Assembly (NCBI GenBank): GCA_964485215.1
Contig: CAZAIM010000050.1
Span: 1-16,750, forward strand
Length of the DNA stretch: 16,750 nt
Origin: HGM04593 sp964485215
GTDB lineage: Bacteria > Bacteroidota > Bacteroidia > Bacteroidales > Bacteroidaceae
Direction: 5' to 3'
Shown here: piece after piece, positions 1 through 8,051 of the stretch
Numbering within the stretch: position 1 is the first letter of the stretch
Layout of the letters: the number at the start of each line of letters is the position of its first letter
Notes under the pieces: model-generated
Told to the model about the DNA's origin: nothing
What the model saw: only the letters and a program-made list of their open reading frames with translations
Databases searched by the model: none
Position numbers and translations under genes: made by a program

Positions 1-276
1 TGCCGCATTCGTGGTATCAAGGACGGCAAGGAGCGCACCTATTATGTCTACAATAACTGCAGCCATCAGGCAGCCTACAAGGAGACCGGTATGCAGGGCG
101 TAAGCTACACAACGGGCGTTCCGGCAATGATTGGTGCAATGATGTTCCTCAAGGGAATATGGCGCAAGCCCGGTGTTTGGAACGTCGAGCAGTTCGACCC
201 GGATCCATTCATGGAGCAGCTCAACAAGCAGGGTCTGCCTTGGCACGAGGAGTTCGACAAGGACCTGGAACTTTAA
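1..276 (+). CDS. Saccharopine dehydrogenase-family protein (carboxynorspermidine synthase-like), C-terminal part
   Basis: Reading frame 1 is open from the first base and ends at TAA (274-276), giving the last 91 residues of a gene cut by the left edge. The visible part includes YYVYNNCSHQAAYKETG, then GVSYTTGVPAMIGAMMFLKG, and ends WHEEFDKDLEL. This matches the C-terminal domain of the saccharopine dehydrogenase family as found in Bacteroidetes and epsilonproteobacteria, where close relatives are carboxynorspermidine/carboxyspermidine dehydrogenases of polyamine synthesis. The NAD(P)-binding Rossmann half lies outside the window, so the exact substrate (saccharopine or carboxy-polyamine) cannot be settled here; the polyamine role is inference. 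recA follows 60 bp downstream on the same strand with no terminator between, so read-through into recA is possible. Confidence 0.82.
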   Translation, partial: CRIRGIKDGKERTYYVYNNCSHQAAYKETGMQGVSYTTGVPAMIGAMMFLKGIWRKPGVWNVEQFDPDPFMEQLNKQGLPWHEEFDKDLEL

Positions 277-290
277 TATCTGCCCCACAT

Positions 291-335
291 AGTAACCCCA
301 GTTATCTCAGTAACCATAGTAATCCCGGTAAAATA
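291..335 (+). repeat. Five degenerate 9-bp tandem repeats in the recA leader
   Basis: Five consecutive 9-mers start at 291, 300, 309, 318 and 327: AGTAACCCC, AGTTATCTC, AGTAACCAT, AGTAATCCC and GGTAAAATA. They share an (A/G)GTAA- or (A/G)GTTA-type 5' half and a pyrimidine-rich 3' half. The last unit ends two bases before the recA ATG, so the array fills most of the 60-bp gap between the stop of the upstream gene and recA. The period is seen directly; any role in transcription or translation of recA is unknown. Confidence 0.6.
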
Positions 336-336
336 A

Positions 337-1374
337 ATGGCAAAGAAAGAAGAATTGGAAAACATTGCAGGCAATGAGCGGTTGCGCGCCTTGCAGGCTG
401 CAATGGACAAGATAGAGAAGAACTTCGGCAAAGGTTCAATAATGAAGCTTGGCGATGACAGTTTCGAGGAAGTGGAAGTTATACCTACAGGCTCTGTGGG
501 CCTGAACGCAGCACTTGGCGTTGGCGGTTTTCCGCGCGGGCGCATAATAGAAATCTACGGCCCCGAGTCATCGGGTAAGACAACGCTGGCAATCCACGCC
601 ATTGCCGAGGCTCAGAAAATGGGCGGCATTGCAGCCATAATCGATGCCGAGCACGCGTTCGACCGCTTTTATGCCCAGAAGCTTGGTGTAGACATCGACA
701 ACCTTCTCATCTCGCAGCCCGACTGCGGCGAGCAGGCTCTCGAGATTGCCGAGCAACTCATACGTTCGTCGGCTATCGATATAATTGTGATAGACTCGGT
801 AGCGGCGTTGACACCGAAGGCCGAGATAGAGGGCGAAATGGGCGACAACAAGGTAGGTCTGCAGGCGCGTCTTATGTCTCAGGCATTGCGTAAGCTCACA
901 TCGGCTATCAGCAAGACAAAGACAACCTGCATCTTCATTAATCAGTTGCGCGAGAAGATAGGCATAATGTTCGGTAACCCCGAAACCACAACCGGCGGCA
1001 ACGCTCTGAAGTTCTACGCATCGGTACGTCTCGACATCCGCCGTGTCAGCCAGTTGAAGGACGGCGAAGAGGCTGTCGGCAACTCAGTGCGCGTGAAGGT
1101 TGTCAAGAACAAGGTTGCACCTCCGTTCCGCAAGGCAGAGTTCGACATAATGTTCGGCGAGGGCATCTCCCGCACCGGAGAGATTGTCGACCTTGGCGTT
1201 CAGTACGGCGTAATAAAGAAGAGCGGTTCCTTCTTCAGCTACAACGATACCAAGCTCGCCCAGGGCCGCGACCGCACCAAGGCGCTCATTGCCGACAACC
1301 CCGAGCTTGCCGAGGAACTCGAGATGAAGATAGCCGATGCAATGAAAGGCAATGCAGAAGAAGTTGCCGAGTAA
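337..1374 (+). CDS. recA: Recombinase A
   Basis: RecA forms ATP-dependent filaments on single-stranded DNA, catalyses strand exchange and stimulates self-cleavage of LexA-type repressors. The 345-residue length is normal for the family. Visible motifs are Walker A GPESSGKT (residues 75-82), Walker B VIDSVAAL (151-158), the DNA-binding loop L1 region around EGEMGDNKVG (165-174) and loop L2 with FINQLREKIGIMFGNPETTTGG (200-221). The acidic tail (ELAEELEMKIAD to EEVAE) is typical. The start is ATG at 337 with an A-rich leader and no Shine-Dalgarno, as usual in Bacteroidetes. A 9-bp repeat array fills the leader. I see no convincing TAnnTTTG promoter in the 60-bp gap and no SOS-box-like palindrome, so the promoter may lie in the upstream gene. 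The next gene begins 42 bp after the stop. Confidence 0.98.
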   Translation: MAKKEELENIAGNERLRALQAAMDKIEKNFGKGSIMKLGDDSFEEVEVIPTGSVGLNAALGVGGFPRGRIIEIYGPESSGKTTLAIHAIAEAQKMGGIAAIIDAEHAFDRFYAQKLGVDIDNLLISQPDCGEQALEIAEQLIRSSAIDIIVIDSVAALTPKAEIEGEMGDNKVGLQARLMSQALRKLTSAISKTKTTCIFINQLREKIGIMFGNPETTTGGNALKFYASVRLDIRRVSQLKDGEEAVGNSVRVKVVKNKVAPPFRKAEFDIMFGEGISRTGEIVDLGVQYGVIKKSGSFFSYNDTKLAQGRDRTKALIADNPELAEELEMKIADAMKGNAEEVAE

Positions 1375-1416
1375 TTCATATAACAGTATCAAACATCAAT
1401 AAATTATTGGAATACT

Positions 1417-2610
1417 ATGAAGAAAACTATTTTGTTTGCCGCTCTGGCCTTTGCAGGCCTTGGCGCGTTTGCACAGGAGAAAGCCGCTGCTACCGACTTC
1501 ACTGTGGTAAAGGAGAACCCCATTACAAGTATCAAGAACCAGAACCAGGCCGGTACCTGCTGGTGCTACTCATCGCTCGCTTTCATTGAGTCAGAGCTGC
1601 TCCGCATGGGCAAGGGCGAGTACGACTTCTCCGAAATGTATATAGTTCATAACACCTACCTCGACCGTGCCGACAAGGCTGTCCGCACTCATGGCGACAT
1701 CTCGTTCTCACAGGGCGGTTCTTTCTACGATGTAATCTATGGCATGGAAGCATTCGGTCTTGTTCCCGAGGCGGAGATGCGTCCCGGTGTAATGTACGGC
1801 AAAGAGCTTAGCGTTCACAACGAGCTCTCAGCAGTGAGCGATGCCGTTGTTGCAGCCATTGCCGAGGGCAAGCATCGCAGCCTGCAGGTTAGCCCCGACG
1901 GCCAGCCGCTTTGGAAGAAGGCTATCGAAGCTGTCCACGACATCTACCTTGGCAAGCGTCCCGAGAAGTTTACATACAATGGCAAGGAGTACACTCCCAA
2001 GTCATTCTACGAGTCTCTTGGCCTCAAGGCAGAGGACTATATCTCTTTGACATCTTATACACATCACCCCTTCTACAAGCCTTTCGTTCTCGAGATTCAG
2101 GACAACTGGCGTTGGGCACAGTCCTATAACCTGCCAATCGACGAGTTTATGCAGGTATTCGACTATGCTATCATGGAAGGCTATACCATCGCTTGGGGCA
2201 GCGACGTGAGCGAGGCCGGTTTCGGTCGCGACGGCAAGGCTGTTATGCCCGACAAGACAAAGAGCGCGGACCTCGAAGGTTCCGACATGGCGAAGTGGCT
2301 CAAGCTGAGCGAGGAGGAGAAGAAGAACACTCCTAAGCCATCTACCGAGAAGTGGTGTACTCAGGAAGAGCGTCAGATAGCATACGACAACTGGGAGACA
2401 ACCGACGACCACGGTATGCAAATCTATGGCATTGCAAAGGACAAGGACGGCGTAGAGTACTACATGGTAAAGAACTCTTGGGGCGAAGCCGGCAGCTACA
2501 AAGGCATTTGGTATGCCTCAAAGGCATTTGCACGCTACAAGACTATGAACATCGTAGTCCACAAGAATGCGATTCCAAAGGAAATACGCAAGAAATTGGG
2601 CATCAAGTAA
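1417..2610 (+). CDS. Exported C1-family cysteine peptidase (bleomycin hydrolase/aminopeptidase C-like)
   Basis: This 397-residue papain-fold protease has a signal peptide at residues 1-19 (MKKTILFAALAFAGLGAFA, cut before QEK), so it should act in the periplasm or outside. All papain-family active-site residues are visible: oxyanion Gln42 and nucleophile Cys48 in IKNQNQAGTCWCYSS, His332 in DDHGM, and Asn353 in KNSWG. The insertion between Cys and His (about 280 residues) and the motif spacing fit the bleomycin hydrolase/PepC branch (MEROPS C1B) rather than classical papains. Well-studied PepC and bleomycin hydrolases are cytoplasmic hexamers; export is a feature of Bacteroidetes members, so its substrates are probably extracytoplasmic peptides (inference). 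ATG 1417 is chosen because it gives a complete signal peptide. The gene is 42 bp after recA without a terminator between, and ends at a strong terminator. Confidence 0.92.
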   Translation: MKKTILFAALAFAGLGAFAQEKAAATDFTVVKENPITSIKNQNQAGTCWCYSSLAFIESELLRMGKGEYDFSEMYIVHNTYLDRADKAVRTHGDISFSQGGSFYDVIYGMEAFGLVPEAEMRPGVMYGKELSVHNELSAVSDAVVAAIAEGKHRSLQVSPDGQPLWKKAIEAVHDIYLGKRPEKFTYNGKEYTPKSFYESLGLKAEDYISLTSYTHHPFYKPFVLEIQDNWRWAQSYNLPIDEFMQVFDYAIMEGYTIAWGSDVSEAGFGRDGKAVMPDKTKSADLEGSDMAKWLKLSEEEKKNTPKPSTEKWCTQEERQIAYDNWETTDDHGMQIYGIAKDKDGVEYYMVKNSWGEAGSYKGIWYASKAFARYKTMNIVVHKNAIPKEIRKKLGIK

Positions 2611-2628
2611 TTCAACCTGTTCCCTATA

Positions 2629-2660
2629 AGCGGGCTGCCGGATGTGGCAGCCCGCTTTTT
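2629..2660 (+). terminator. Intrinsic terminator after the C1 peptidase gene
   Basis: A perfect 11-bp GC-rich stem, AGCGGGCTGCC (2629-2639) with GGCAGCCCGCT (2646-2656), closes a 6-nt loop and runs into TTTTT (2656-2660) and then CTTTG. It lies 18 bp after the peptidase stop, the expected place for factor-independent termination. It separates the recA-peptidase unit from recJ. Confidence 0.95.
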
Positions 2661-2957
2661 CTTTGTACGCTCAGCATGAGCATTAGCTGACGGGTGCAAC
2701 TCCCTGGCGAGCCCCAAAAAACTCTCATTTACAAAGAAACACACGGTTTCTATAAGGAAAATATTTTTTATAAATTCAAACAACTTCTAAATACCGATAA
2801 AAAAAAGATATTTACTGCAGAATATTCAATCACTTTTTGTAATTTTACAGATTGAAGAGATTTATTGTGTAATTTGCCCCGAATAGGTGAGTTTGAAATG
2901 CAGCGTGCGGCAAATGGCTCTTCGCAACACAGTACGAAAATAAAAAAACAATATATA
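2661..2957 (+). other. AT-rich intergenic region before recJ
   Basis: From the terminator to the recJ ATG there is no gene I can support. Small hairpins lie at 2669-2681 (GCTCA/TGAGC) and 2671-2690 (TCAGC/GCTGA). The middle is A/T-rich and contains one copy of an AGAAGTTGTTT motif on the minus strand (2778-2788). Possible promoter remnants for recJ are TAATTTTA at 2840-2847 and TAATTTGC at 2870-2877. Each deviates from TAnnTTTG and neither has a good TTTG at 19-21 bases upstream, so I do not call a promoter. The recJ frame extends upstream to a TTG at 2865, but that extension looks unlike RecJ. Confidence 0.5.
2778..2788 (-). repeat. Dispersed AGAAGYTGTTT motif, copy 1
   Basis: On the minus strand this reads AGAAGTTGTTT, followed by GAATTTATA and, 22 bases downstream of the motif, by TTATAGAA. 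The same 11-mer (one C/T difference) recurs at 9360-9370 and 14188-14198, always in intergenic DNA. Function unknown. Confidence 0.45.
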
Positions 2958-4682
2958 ATGGGTCAGAAATGGAAATATCAACCCCCTGCCTACGAGCAGA
3001 TTGTGGCAGCCAGAACGCTCTCGGCCGAACTGGACATCAGTCCGGTGCTTTGCAGCCTGCTGCTGAAGAGGGGCATCACTTCTGTTGCAGAAGCGAGGAA
3101 TTTCTTCCGCCCAAAGCTCAGCAATCTGCATAACCCCTTCCTCATGAAGGATATGGACATTGCCGTTCGCCGTCTCAACAATGCACTAGGAAAGAAGGAA
3201 CGCATTCTTGTCTATGGCGATTACGATGTCGACGGCACCACAGCCGTAGCTTTGGTCTACAAGTTCCTGCAGCAGTTCTCATCGAATATAGACTACTATA
3301 TTCCCGACCGCAACGAAGACGGCTACGGCATCTCTAAACGAGGTGTCGACTACGCCTATTCCACCGGAGTAAAACTGATAATAGTGCTCGACTGCGGCAT
3401 CAAGGCCATCGAGGAGATAGCCTATGCAAAGTCTCTTGGCATTGATTTCATTGTGTGCGACCACCATGTCCCCGATGACGAACTGCCCTGCGCCGTGGCA
3501 ATCCTCAACCCCAAGCGTGCCGACTCCACCTACCCCTATCAGCACCTCTCGGGCTGTGGTGTAGGCTTCAAGTTTATGCAGGCCTTTGCCGCCGACAATG
3601 GCATACCCTCCGACCAGCTCTATCCGCTGCTCGACCTTGTGGCAGTGAGCATAGCATCGGACCTTGTGCCCATCATGGGTGAGAACCGCATTTTGGCCTT
3701 CCACGGCCTCAAGCAGATAAACCATAGCCCCAGCACCGGTCTCAAGGCTATTATATCGGTCTGCGGTCTTGCCGACAAGGAAATAAGCATCAACGATATA
3801 ATTTTCAAGATTGGCCCACGCATCAACGCCTCGGGGCGTGTCCGTCAGGGCAAGGTCGCCGTAGACCTGCTCATAGAGAACAACCTGCAAACCGCGCTCG
3901 ATATGAGCCAGCAGATAAACGAGTTTAACGAGACACGTAAGGAACTCGACAAGAGCATGACCGAAGAGGCCAACAGCATTGTCGAAGGGCTCGAGAGCTT
4001 CGACGAGAAGCGTGCCATAGTAATCTTCAATGCCGACTGGCATCGCGGTGTCATAGGCATTGTCGCCTCACGTCTCACCGAGGTCTATCACCGTCCCGCC
4101 GTTGTAATGACATGCACGGGCGACGTGGCAACAGGCTCGGCACGTTCGGTGACCGGTTTCGATGTCTACAAGGCCATGGAGAGCTGCCGCGACCTTCTCG
4201 ACAACTTCGGCGGCCACACCTATGCTGCAGGCTTCTCGCTGAAGGTAGAGAATGTCGAAGCCTTTGCAAAGCGTTTCGAGAGCTTTGTCTCCGAGAACAT
4301 CCTGCCCGAGCAGATGGATCCGGTCATTGAGATAGATGCCGAAATAGATTTCTATCAGATAAGCCGTCGTTTCTTCAACGACCTGAAGAAGTTTGCGCCT
4401 CATGGCCCCGACAATCCCAAGCCCGTTTTCTGCACCTACAACGTGCGCGATTATGGAACAAGCAAGGTCGTCGGCCGTCGTCAGGAGCACATAAAGCTCG
4501 AGCTTGTCGACAACAAGTCAAACACCATTCTCAACGGCATAGCATTCGGGCAGAGCCGTCAGGCCAGGTATATAAAATCGAAACAGTCGTTCGACATCTG
4601 CTACACCCTCGAGGACAATGCCTACAAGCATGGCGAGGTGCAGCTGCAGATAGAGAGCATCCACACAAAGGCAACCCGTTGA
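2958..4682 (+). CDS. recJ: Single-stranded-DNA-specific exonuclease RecJ
   Basis: RecJ is a 5'-to-3' ssDNA exonuclease of the DHH phosphoesterase superfamily, acting in RecF-pathway recombination, mismatch repair and base-excision repair. From ATG 2958 the protein is 574 residues, usual for the family. Metal-binding motifs are visible: GDYDVDG (87-93), IIVLDCG (141-147), CDHH (167-170), then LSGCGVGFK (197-205) and ASDLVPI (233-239), followed by GPRINASGR (286-294). The DHHA1 domain follows, with HRGVIGIVASRL (362-373) and FGGHTYAAGFS (417-427), and a C-terminal OB-like domain from about 455. ATG 2958 is preferred over TTG 2865 because MGQKWKY begins where RecJ homology begins, has the A-rich leader seen at other starts here, and the extra 31 residues look like chance coding. 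recQ follows 7 bp after the stop. Confidence 0.96.
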   Translation: MGQKWKYQPPAYEQIVAARTLSAELDISPVLCSLLLKRGITSVAEARNFFRPKLSNLHNPFLMKDMDIAVRRLNNALGKKERILVYGDYDVDGTTAVALVYKFLQQFSSNIDYYIPDRNEDGYGISKRGVDYAYSTGVKLIIVLDCGIKAIEEIAYAKSLGIDFIVCDHHVPDDELPCAVAILNPKRADSTYPYQHLSGCGVGFKFMQAFAADNGIPSDQLYPLLDLVAVSIASDLVPIMGENRILAFHGLKQINHSPSTGLKAIISVCGLADKEISINDIIFKIGPRINASGRVRQGKVAVDLLIENNLQTALDMSQQINEFNETRKELDKSMTEEANSIVEGLESFDEKRAIVIFNADWHRGVIGIVASRLTEVYHRPAVVMTCTGDVATGSARSVTGFDVYKAMESCRDLLDNFGGHTYAAGFSLKVENVEAFAKRFESFVSENILPEQMDPVIEIDAEIDFYQISRRFFNDLKKFAPHGPDNPKPVFCTYNVRDYGTSKVVGRRQEHIKLELVDNKSNTILNGIAFGQSRQARYIKSKQSFDICYTLEDNAYKHGEVQLQIESIHTKATR

Positions 4683-4689
4683 CAGAGAA

Positions 4690-6582
4690 GTGAAATATCA
4701 CGGAATCCTGAAGAAATACTGGGGATATGATGATTTTCGTGGTATACAGCGCGAAATTATCGAGAGCATAGGCCAGGGGCGCGATACCCTTGGCCTTATG
4801 CCCACAGGCGGCGGAAAGAGCATCACCTTCCAGGTGCCGGCTCTTGCCGGCGAGGGGCTGTGCATAGTAGTGACACCCCTCATTGCGCTCATGAAGGACC
4901 AGGTGGCCAACCTTCGCAGCCGTGGTATCAAGGCACTTGCCATATACTCGGGAATGAAGACTTCCGAGGTAATAACCACTCTCGAGAACTGCATCTTCGG
5001 CAATTACAAGTTCCTTTACATATCTCCCGAGCGCATAGCATCGGAACTCTTCCTCAAGAAGATAAGGCGTGTCAAGGTGCAGCTCATAACCATCGACGAG
5101 GCACACTGCATCTCCCAGTGGGGGCACGATTTCCGTCCCGCCTACCGCAGGATAATAGAACTTCGCGCCCTCTTCCCCGATGCCCCGGTGCTTGCCCTCA
5201 CGGCAACAGCTACGCCGGCAGTTGTCGACGATATACAGCAGCAGTTAGGCTTCCGCGAGAAAAACTGCTACAGTATGAGTTTCGAGCGCAAGAACCTCGT
5301 TTATGTGGTGCGCAATACCGAGAACAAACAGCACGAACTGCTGCACATACTGCGCCGCATCGAAGGGTCGGCAATCGTCTACACGCAGAACCGCAAGAAA
5401 ACCAAAGAAGTTTGCGAATTCCTTGTAGCCGGCGGCATCACCGCCGAGTACTACCATGCAGGCCTCACCCCCGAGAGCAAGGACTGCAAGGAGGAAGCCT
5501 GGAAGAGCGGACGTGCCAGGGTTATGGTCTCTACCAATGCCTTCGGAATGGGAATTGACAAGCCCGATGTACGCCTTGTCGTGCACACCGACCTGCCAAG
5601 TTCCGTCGAGGCCTATTTCCAGGAGGCAGGCCGTGCCGGCCGCGATGGCAATCGGGCCTATGCCGTAGCCCTCTTCAGCCGTGCCGACAAGGGGATTGTT
5701 GCCCGCCGTCTTGCCGACAACTATCCTCCGAAGGATTTCATCCGCGAAATCTACAACGAAGTCTGCTACTACTACAGCATGGCACTTGGCGACGGTCTCG
5801 ACTGCACCTATGAATTCTCGCTTGTCGATTTCTGCAAGAGTTACCGACATCCCACGCTTCAAACCGACAGCGCGCTACGCATACTCACCCGGATGGGCTA
5901 CCTCGAATATGTCGAGGAGATGGAATTTGCCTCACGCCTGCGGTTCATTGTCGAGAAAGATACCCTTTACCGTTTCAAGGGAATAACCGGAGACTACGAA
6001 CTGCTTGTCAACGCCCTGCTCAGGAACTACAGCGGCCTCTTCACCGACTATGTCTACATAGACGAGAGATACCTCTCGCGCATAACAGGGCTCACACGTC
6101 ACCGTATGTACGAGATTTTTATATCGCTTTCCAACAGCGGTATAGTCGCCTATGCGCCGTCGAAAAAATGCCCCGTGATAACCTTCACCCGCCACCGTGT
6201 GACAGGTAGCGAATTGCGTTTCGCGCACGAGGTCTACGACGAGCGCAAGGCGGCCTTTTCCGAAAGGCTCAATTCCGTCATATCCTATGCTACACGTACC
6301 GACAGGTGCCGTAGCCGTCTTCTCCTCGAATACTTCGGCGAGAAGAATACACACCCCTGCGGCCGTTGTGATGTCTGTGTCGCAGAACCTTCGGCAGCGA
6401 CCGAAACCATGCTGCCGGCTCGCGAACAGCTCCTTTCCCTGCTTTCCGACGGTGCATCCCACCCGTTGGAGGAACTCGATACCCTAAAGCTCTCCCGCAC
6501 CGCTATGAGAGTGCTTCTGCGTGAGCTTTGCGATGAAGAACTCATAACAATTTCAGGAAACAAAATAAACAAGAAACTATGA
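4690..6582 (+). CDS. recQ: RecQ-family ATP-dependent DNA helicase
   Basis: A 630-residue 3'-to-5' superfamily 2 helicase that unwinds DNA for RecJ resection and processes stalled forks. Motifs: motif 0 YWGYDDFRGIQ (10-20), Walker A MPTGGGKS (37-44), TPLIALMKDQV (62-72), DEAH with the RecQ aromatic loop IDEAHCISQWGHDFRP (135-150), ALTATATP (169-176), VSTNAFGMGIDKPDVR (280-295) and the arginine-finger motif FQEAGRAGRDG (310-320). A zinc site, Cys540-x16-Cys557-x2-Cys560-x2-Cys563, follows YFGEK. Unlike E. coli RecQ, about 170 residues with winged-helix character separate helicase core and zinc site; a short winged-helix-like tail replaces HRDC. GTG 4690 is the only start: the frame is closed by TAG at 4651 and the next in-frame Met lies inside the Walker A region. 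It is 7 bp from recJ and overlaps cstA by 4 bp. Confidence 0.95.
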   Translation: MKYHGILKKYWGYDDFRGIQREIIESIGQGRDTLGLMPTGGGKSITFQVPALAGEGLCIVVTPLIALMKDQVANLRSRGIKALAIYSGMKTSEVITTLENCIFGNYKFLYISPERIASELFLKKIRRVKVQLITIDEAHCISQWGHDFRPAYRRIIELRALFPDAPVLALTATATPAVVDDIQQQLGFREKNCYSMSFERKNLVYVVRNTENKQHELLHILRRIEGSAIVYTQNRKKTKEVCEFLVAGGITAEYYHAGLTPESKDCKEEAWKSGRARVMVSTNAFGMGIDKPDVRLVVHTDLPSSVEAYFQEAGRAGRDGNRAYAVALFSRADKGIVARRLADNYPPKDFIREIYNEVCYYYSMALGDGLDCTYEFSLVDFCKSYRHPTLQTDSALRILTRMGYLEYVEEMEFASRLRFIVEKDTLYRFKGITGDYELLVNALLRNYSGLFTDYVYIDERYLSRITGLTRHRMYEIFISLSNSGIVAYAPSKKCPVITFTRHRVTGSELRFAHEVYDERKAAFSERLNSVISYATRTDRCRSRLLLEYFGEKNTHPCGRCDVCVAEPSAATETMLPAREQLLSLLSDGASHPLEELDTLKLSRTAMRVLLRELCDEELITISGNKINKKL

Positions 6583-8033
6583 TAACATTTCTGATTTGCC
6601 TGGCTGCGCTTGTAACTGCCTATTTCACTTACGGCAAGTATCTCGAGAAAGTCTGCGGAATCGATGCCGCAAACCCCGTACCATCCAAGACTATGTACGA
6701 CGGAGTCGACTACATCCCTATGCCACGCTGGAAAGTCTTTCTCATCCAGCTTCTCAACATCGCCGGCCTCGGCCCCATATTCGGAGCCATTCTCGGTGCT
6801 GCATACGGCCCGATAGCTTTCTTGTGGATAACCCTCGGTGGCATATTCATGGGCGCGATGCACGACTTTGTGGCAGGTGTCATCTCCCTTAAAGAGAACG
6901 GCAAGAGCCTGCCCGAGATTATTGGCCGGTACCTTGGCAATGGCAGCCGCAACTTTATGCGCATCTTCTCAGTGCTGCTCATGGTGCTCGTGGGTGCAGT
7001 CTTCATGTCTCAGCCGGCAGGGCTCATAGCAACTAACATATCGTTGCCGTCGCTCGAGACTGTTGCCTTCGACAACAACACCTGGGAACTCCTCATAGTG
7101 CTTGCCGCAATACTCATCTACTACGTCCTTGCAACGCTTCTGCCCATTGACAAGCTCATAGGCCGCATATATCCGCTCTTCGGCATAGCCCTGCTTATAA
7201 TGGCTTTAAGCATCCTTTTCATCTTGTTTTTCCATAGCGACAAGTACACAATACCCGAACTTACCTCATTTGCGAACCAAATATCCGACCCCGAAAGTTT
7301 TCCTGTTGTACCCATGCTCTTCACCACCATAGCCTGCGGGGCCATATCGGGTTTCCACGCTACCCAGTCGCCAATGATGGCACGTTGTATGACGAACGAG
7401 AAACAGAGCCGCAGCATCTTCTATGGCGCAATGATTGCCGAAAGCATCGTAGCCCTCATATGGGCTGCCATGGGCATGGCATTCTGGGGAGGTGTACAAG
7501 GCCTTAACGAAGCCATTGCAGCCAACAACGGCAGCGCAGCCCTCCTTGTGAACGAGATAACGGATACCACTATGGGGTCTCTTCTTGCAGCCTGCGTGCT
7601 TGTAGGTATTGTTGGCTGTGCAATCACATCGGGCGACACTGCATTCCGTTGCGCAAGGCTCATAGTCTCCGACATGCTTGGCATAGAACAAAAGAAACTC
7701 TCCAGGAGAGTGGCCGTTTCCCTGCCGCTCTTTGCCGGAGCACTATTCATAATCTTCGCCTTGCCGTTCCAGACAATCTGGAGTTACTTCGCCTGGTGCA
7801 ACCAAACGCTTGCCGTGATAACATTGTGGTGTATCACAGTCTATCTTTACAAGCAGAATAAACCATTGGTCATTGGAGCCTTGCCGGCACTGGTGATGAC
7901 ATATGTATGCTCGTCCTATATTTTCATCTCCCCCATGATGTGCGGAATGGAAAACCGCATGCTGGCATATATTCTTGGCGGAGTACTTACGCTTGCGATT
8001 GCGGTTGCTGTGCACATCAAGGCAAGGAGATAG
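6579..8033 (+). CDS. cstA: Carbon starvation protein A-type transporter
   Basis: A 484-residue polytopic inner-membrane protein of the CstA family (known roles: peptide uptake in starvation, and proton-coupled pyruvate uptake for CstA/BtsT). Family landmarks are GVDYIPMPRWKVFLIQLLN then GLGPIFGAILGA (42-73), SGFHATQSPMMARC (257-270), SGDTAFRCARLIVSDMLG (351-368) and WSYFAWCNQTLA (401-412). By eye there are about 12 to 13 hydrophobic segments, including residues 1-16, 52-74, 78-102, 130-151, 170-190, 200-218, 284-304, 334-350, 380-397 and 430-450. It is shorter than E. coli CstA (701 residues), fitting the compact form in Bacteroidetes. Its ATG shares ATGA with the recQ stop, so translational coupling is likely. 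Substrate cannot be read from sequence; pyruvate or peptides are both possible. It ends 18 bp from the convergent GH109-like gene. Confidence 0.94.
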   Translation: MITFLICLAALVTAYFTYGKYLEKVCGIDAANPVPSKTMYDGVDYIPMPRWKVFLIQLLNIAGLGPIFGAILGAAYGPIAFLWITLGGIFMGAMHDFVAGVISLKENGKSLPEIIGRYLGNGSRNFMRIFSVLLMVLVGAVFMSQPAGLIATNISLPSLETVAFDNNTWELLIVLAAILIYYVLATLLPIDKLIGRIYPLFGIALLIMALSILFILFFHSDKYTIPELTSFANQISDPESFPVVPMLFTTIACGAISGFHATQSPMMARCMTNEKQSRSIFYGAMIAESIVALIWAAMGMAFWGGVQGLNEAIAANNGSAALLVNEITDTTMGSLLAACVLVGIVGCAITSGDTAFRCARLIVSDMLGIEQKKLSRRVAVSLPLFAGALFIIFALPFQTIWSYFAWCNQTLAVITLWCITVYLYKQNKPLVIGALPALVMTYVCSSYIFISPMMCGMENRMLAYILGGVLTLAIAVAVHIKARR

Positions 8034-8051
8034 CGTAGTTCCACTTGCGGT

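Noticed and set aside
2865..2957. TTG start extending RecJ by 31 residues
   Set aside because: The added residues do not look like RecJ, while ATG 2958 begins exactly where RecJ homology begins and has an A-rich leader typical of this genome.
3279..4043. 254-codon open frame on the minus strand
   Set aside because: Entirely antisense to recJ, whose catalytic motifs are intact. The frame is a by-product of codon bias.
5245..5862. 205-codon open frame on the minus strand
   Set aside because: Antisense to the recQ helicase core, with no leader or family resemblance.
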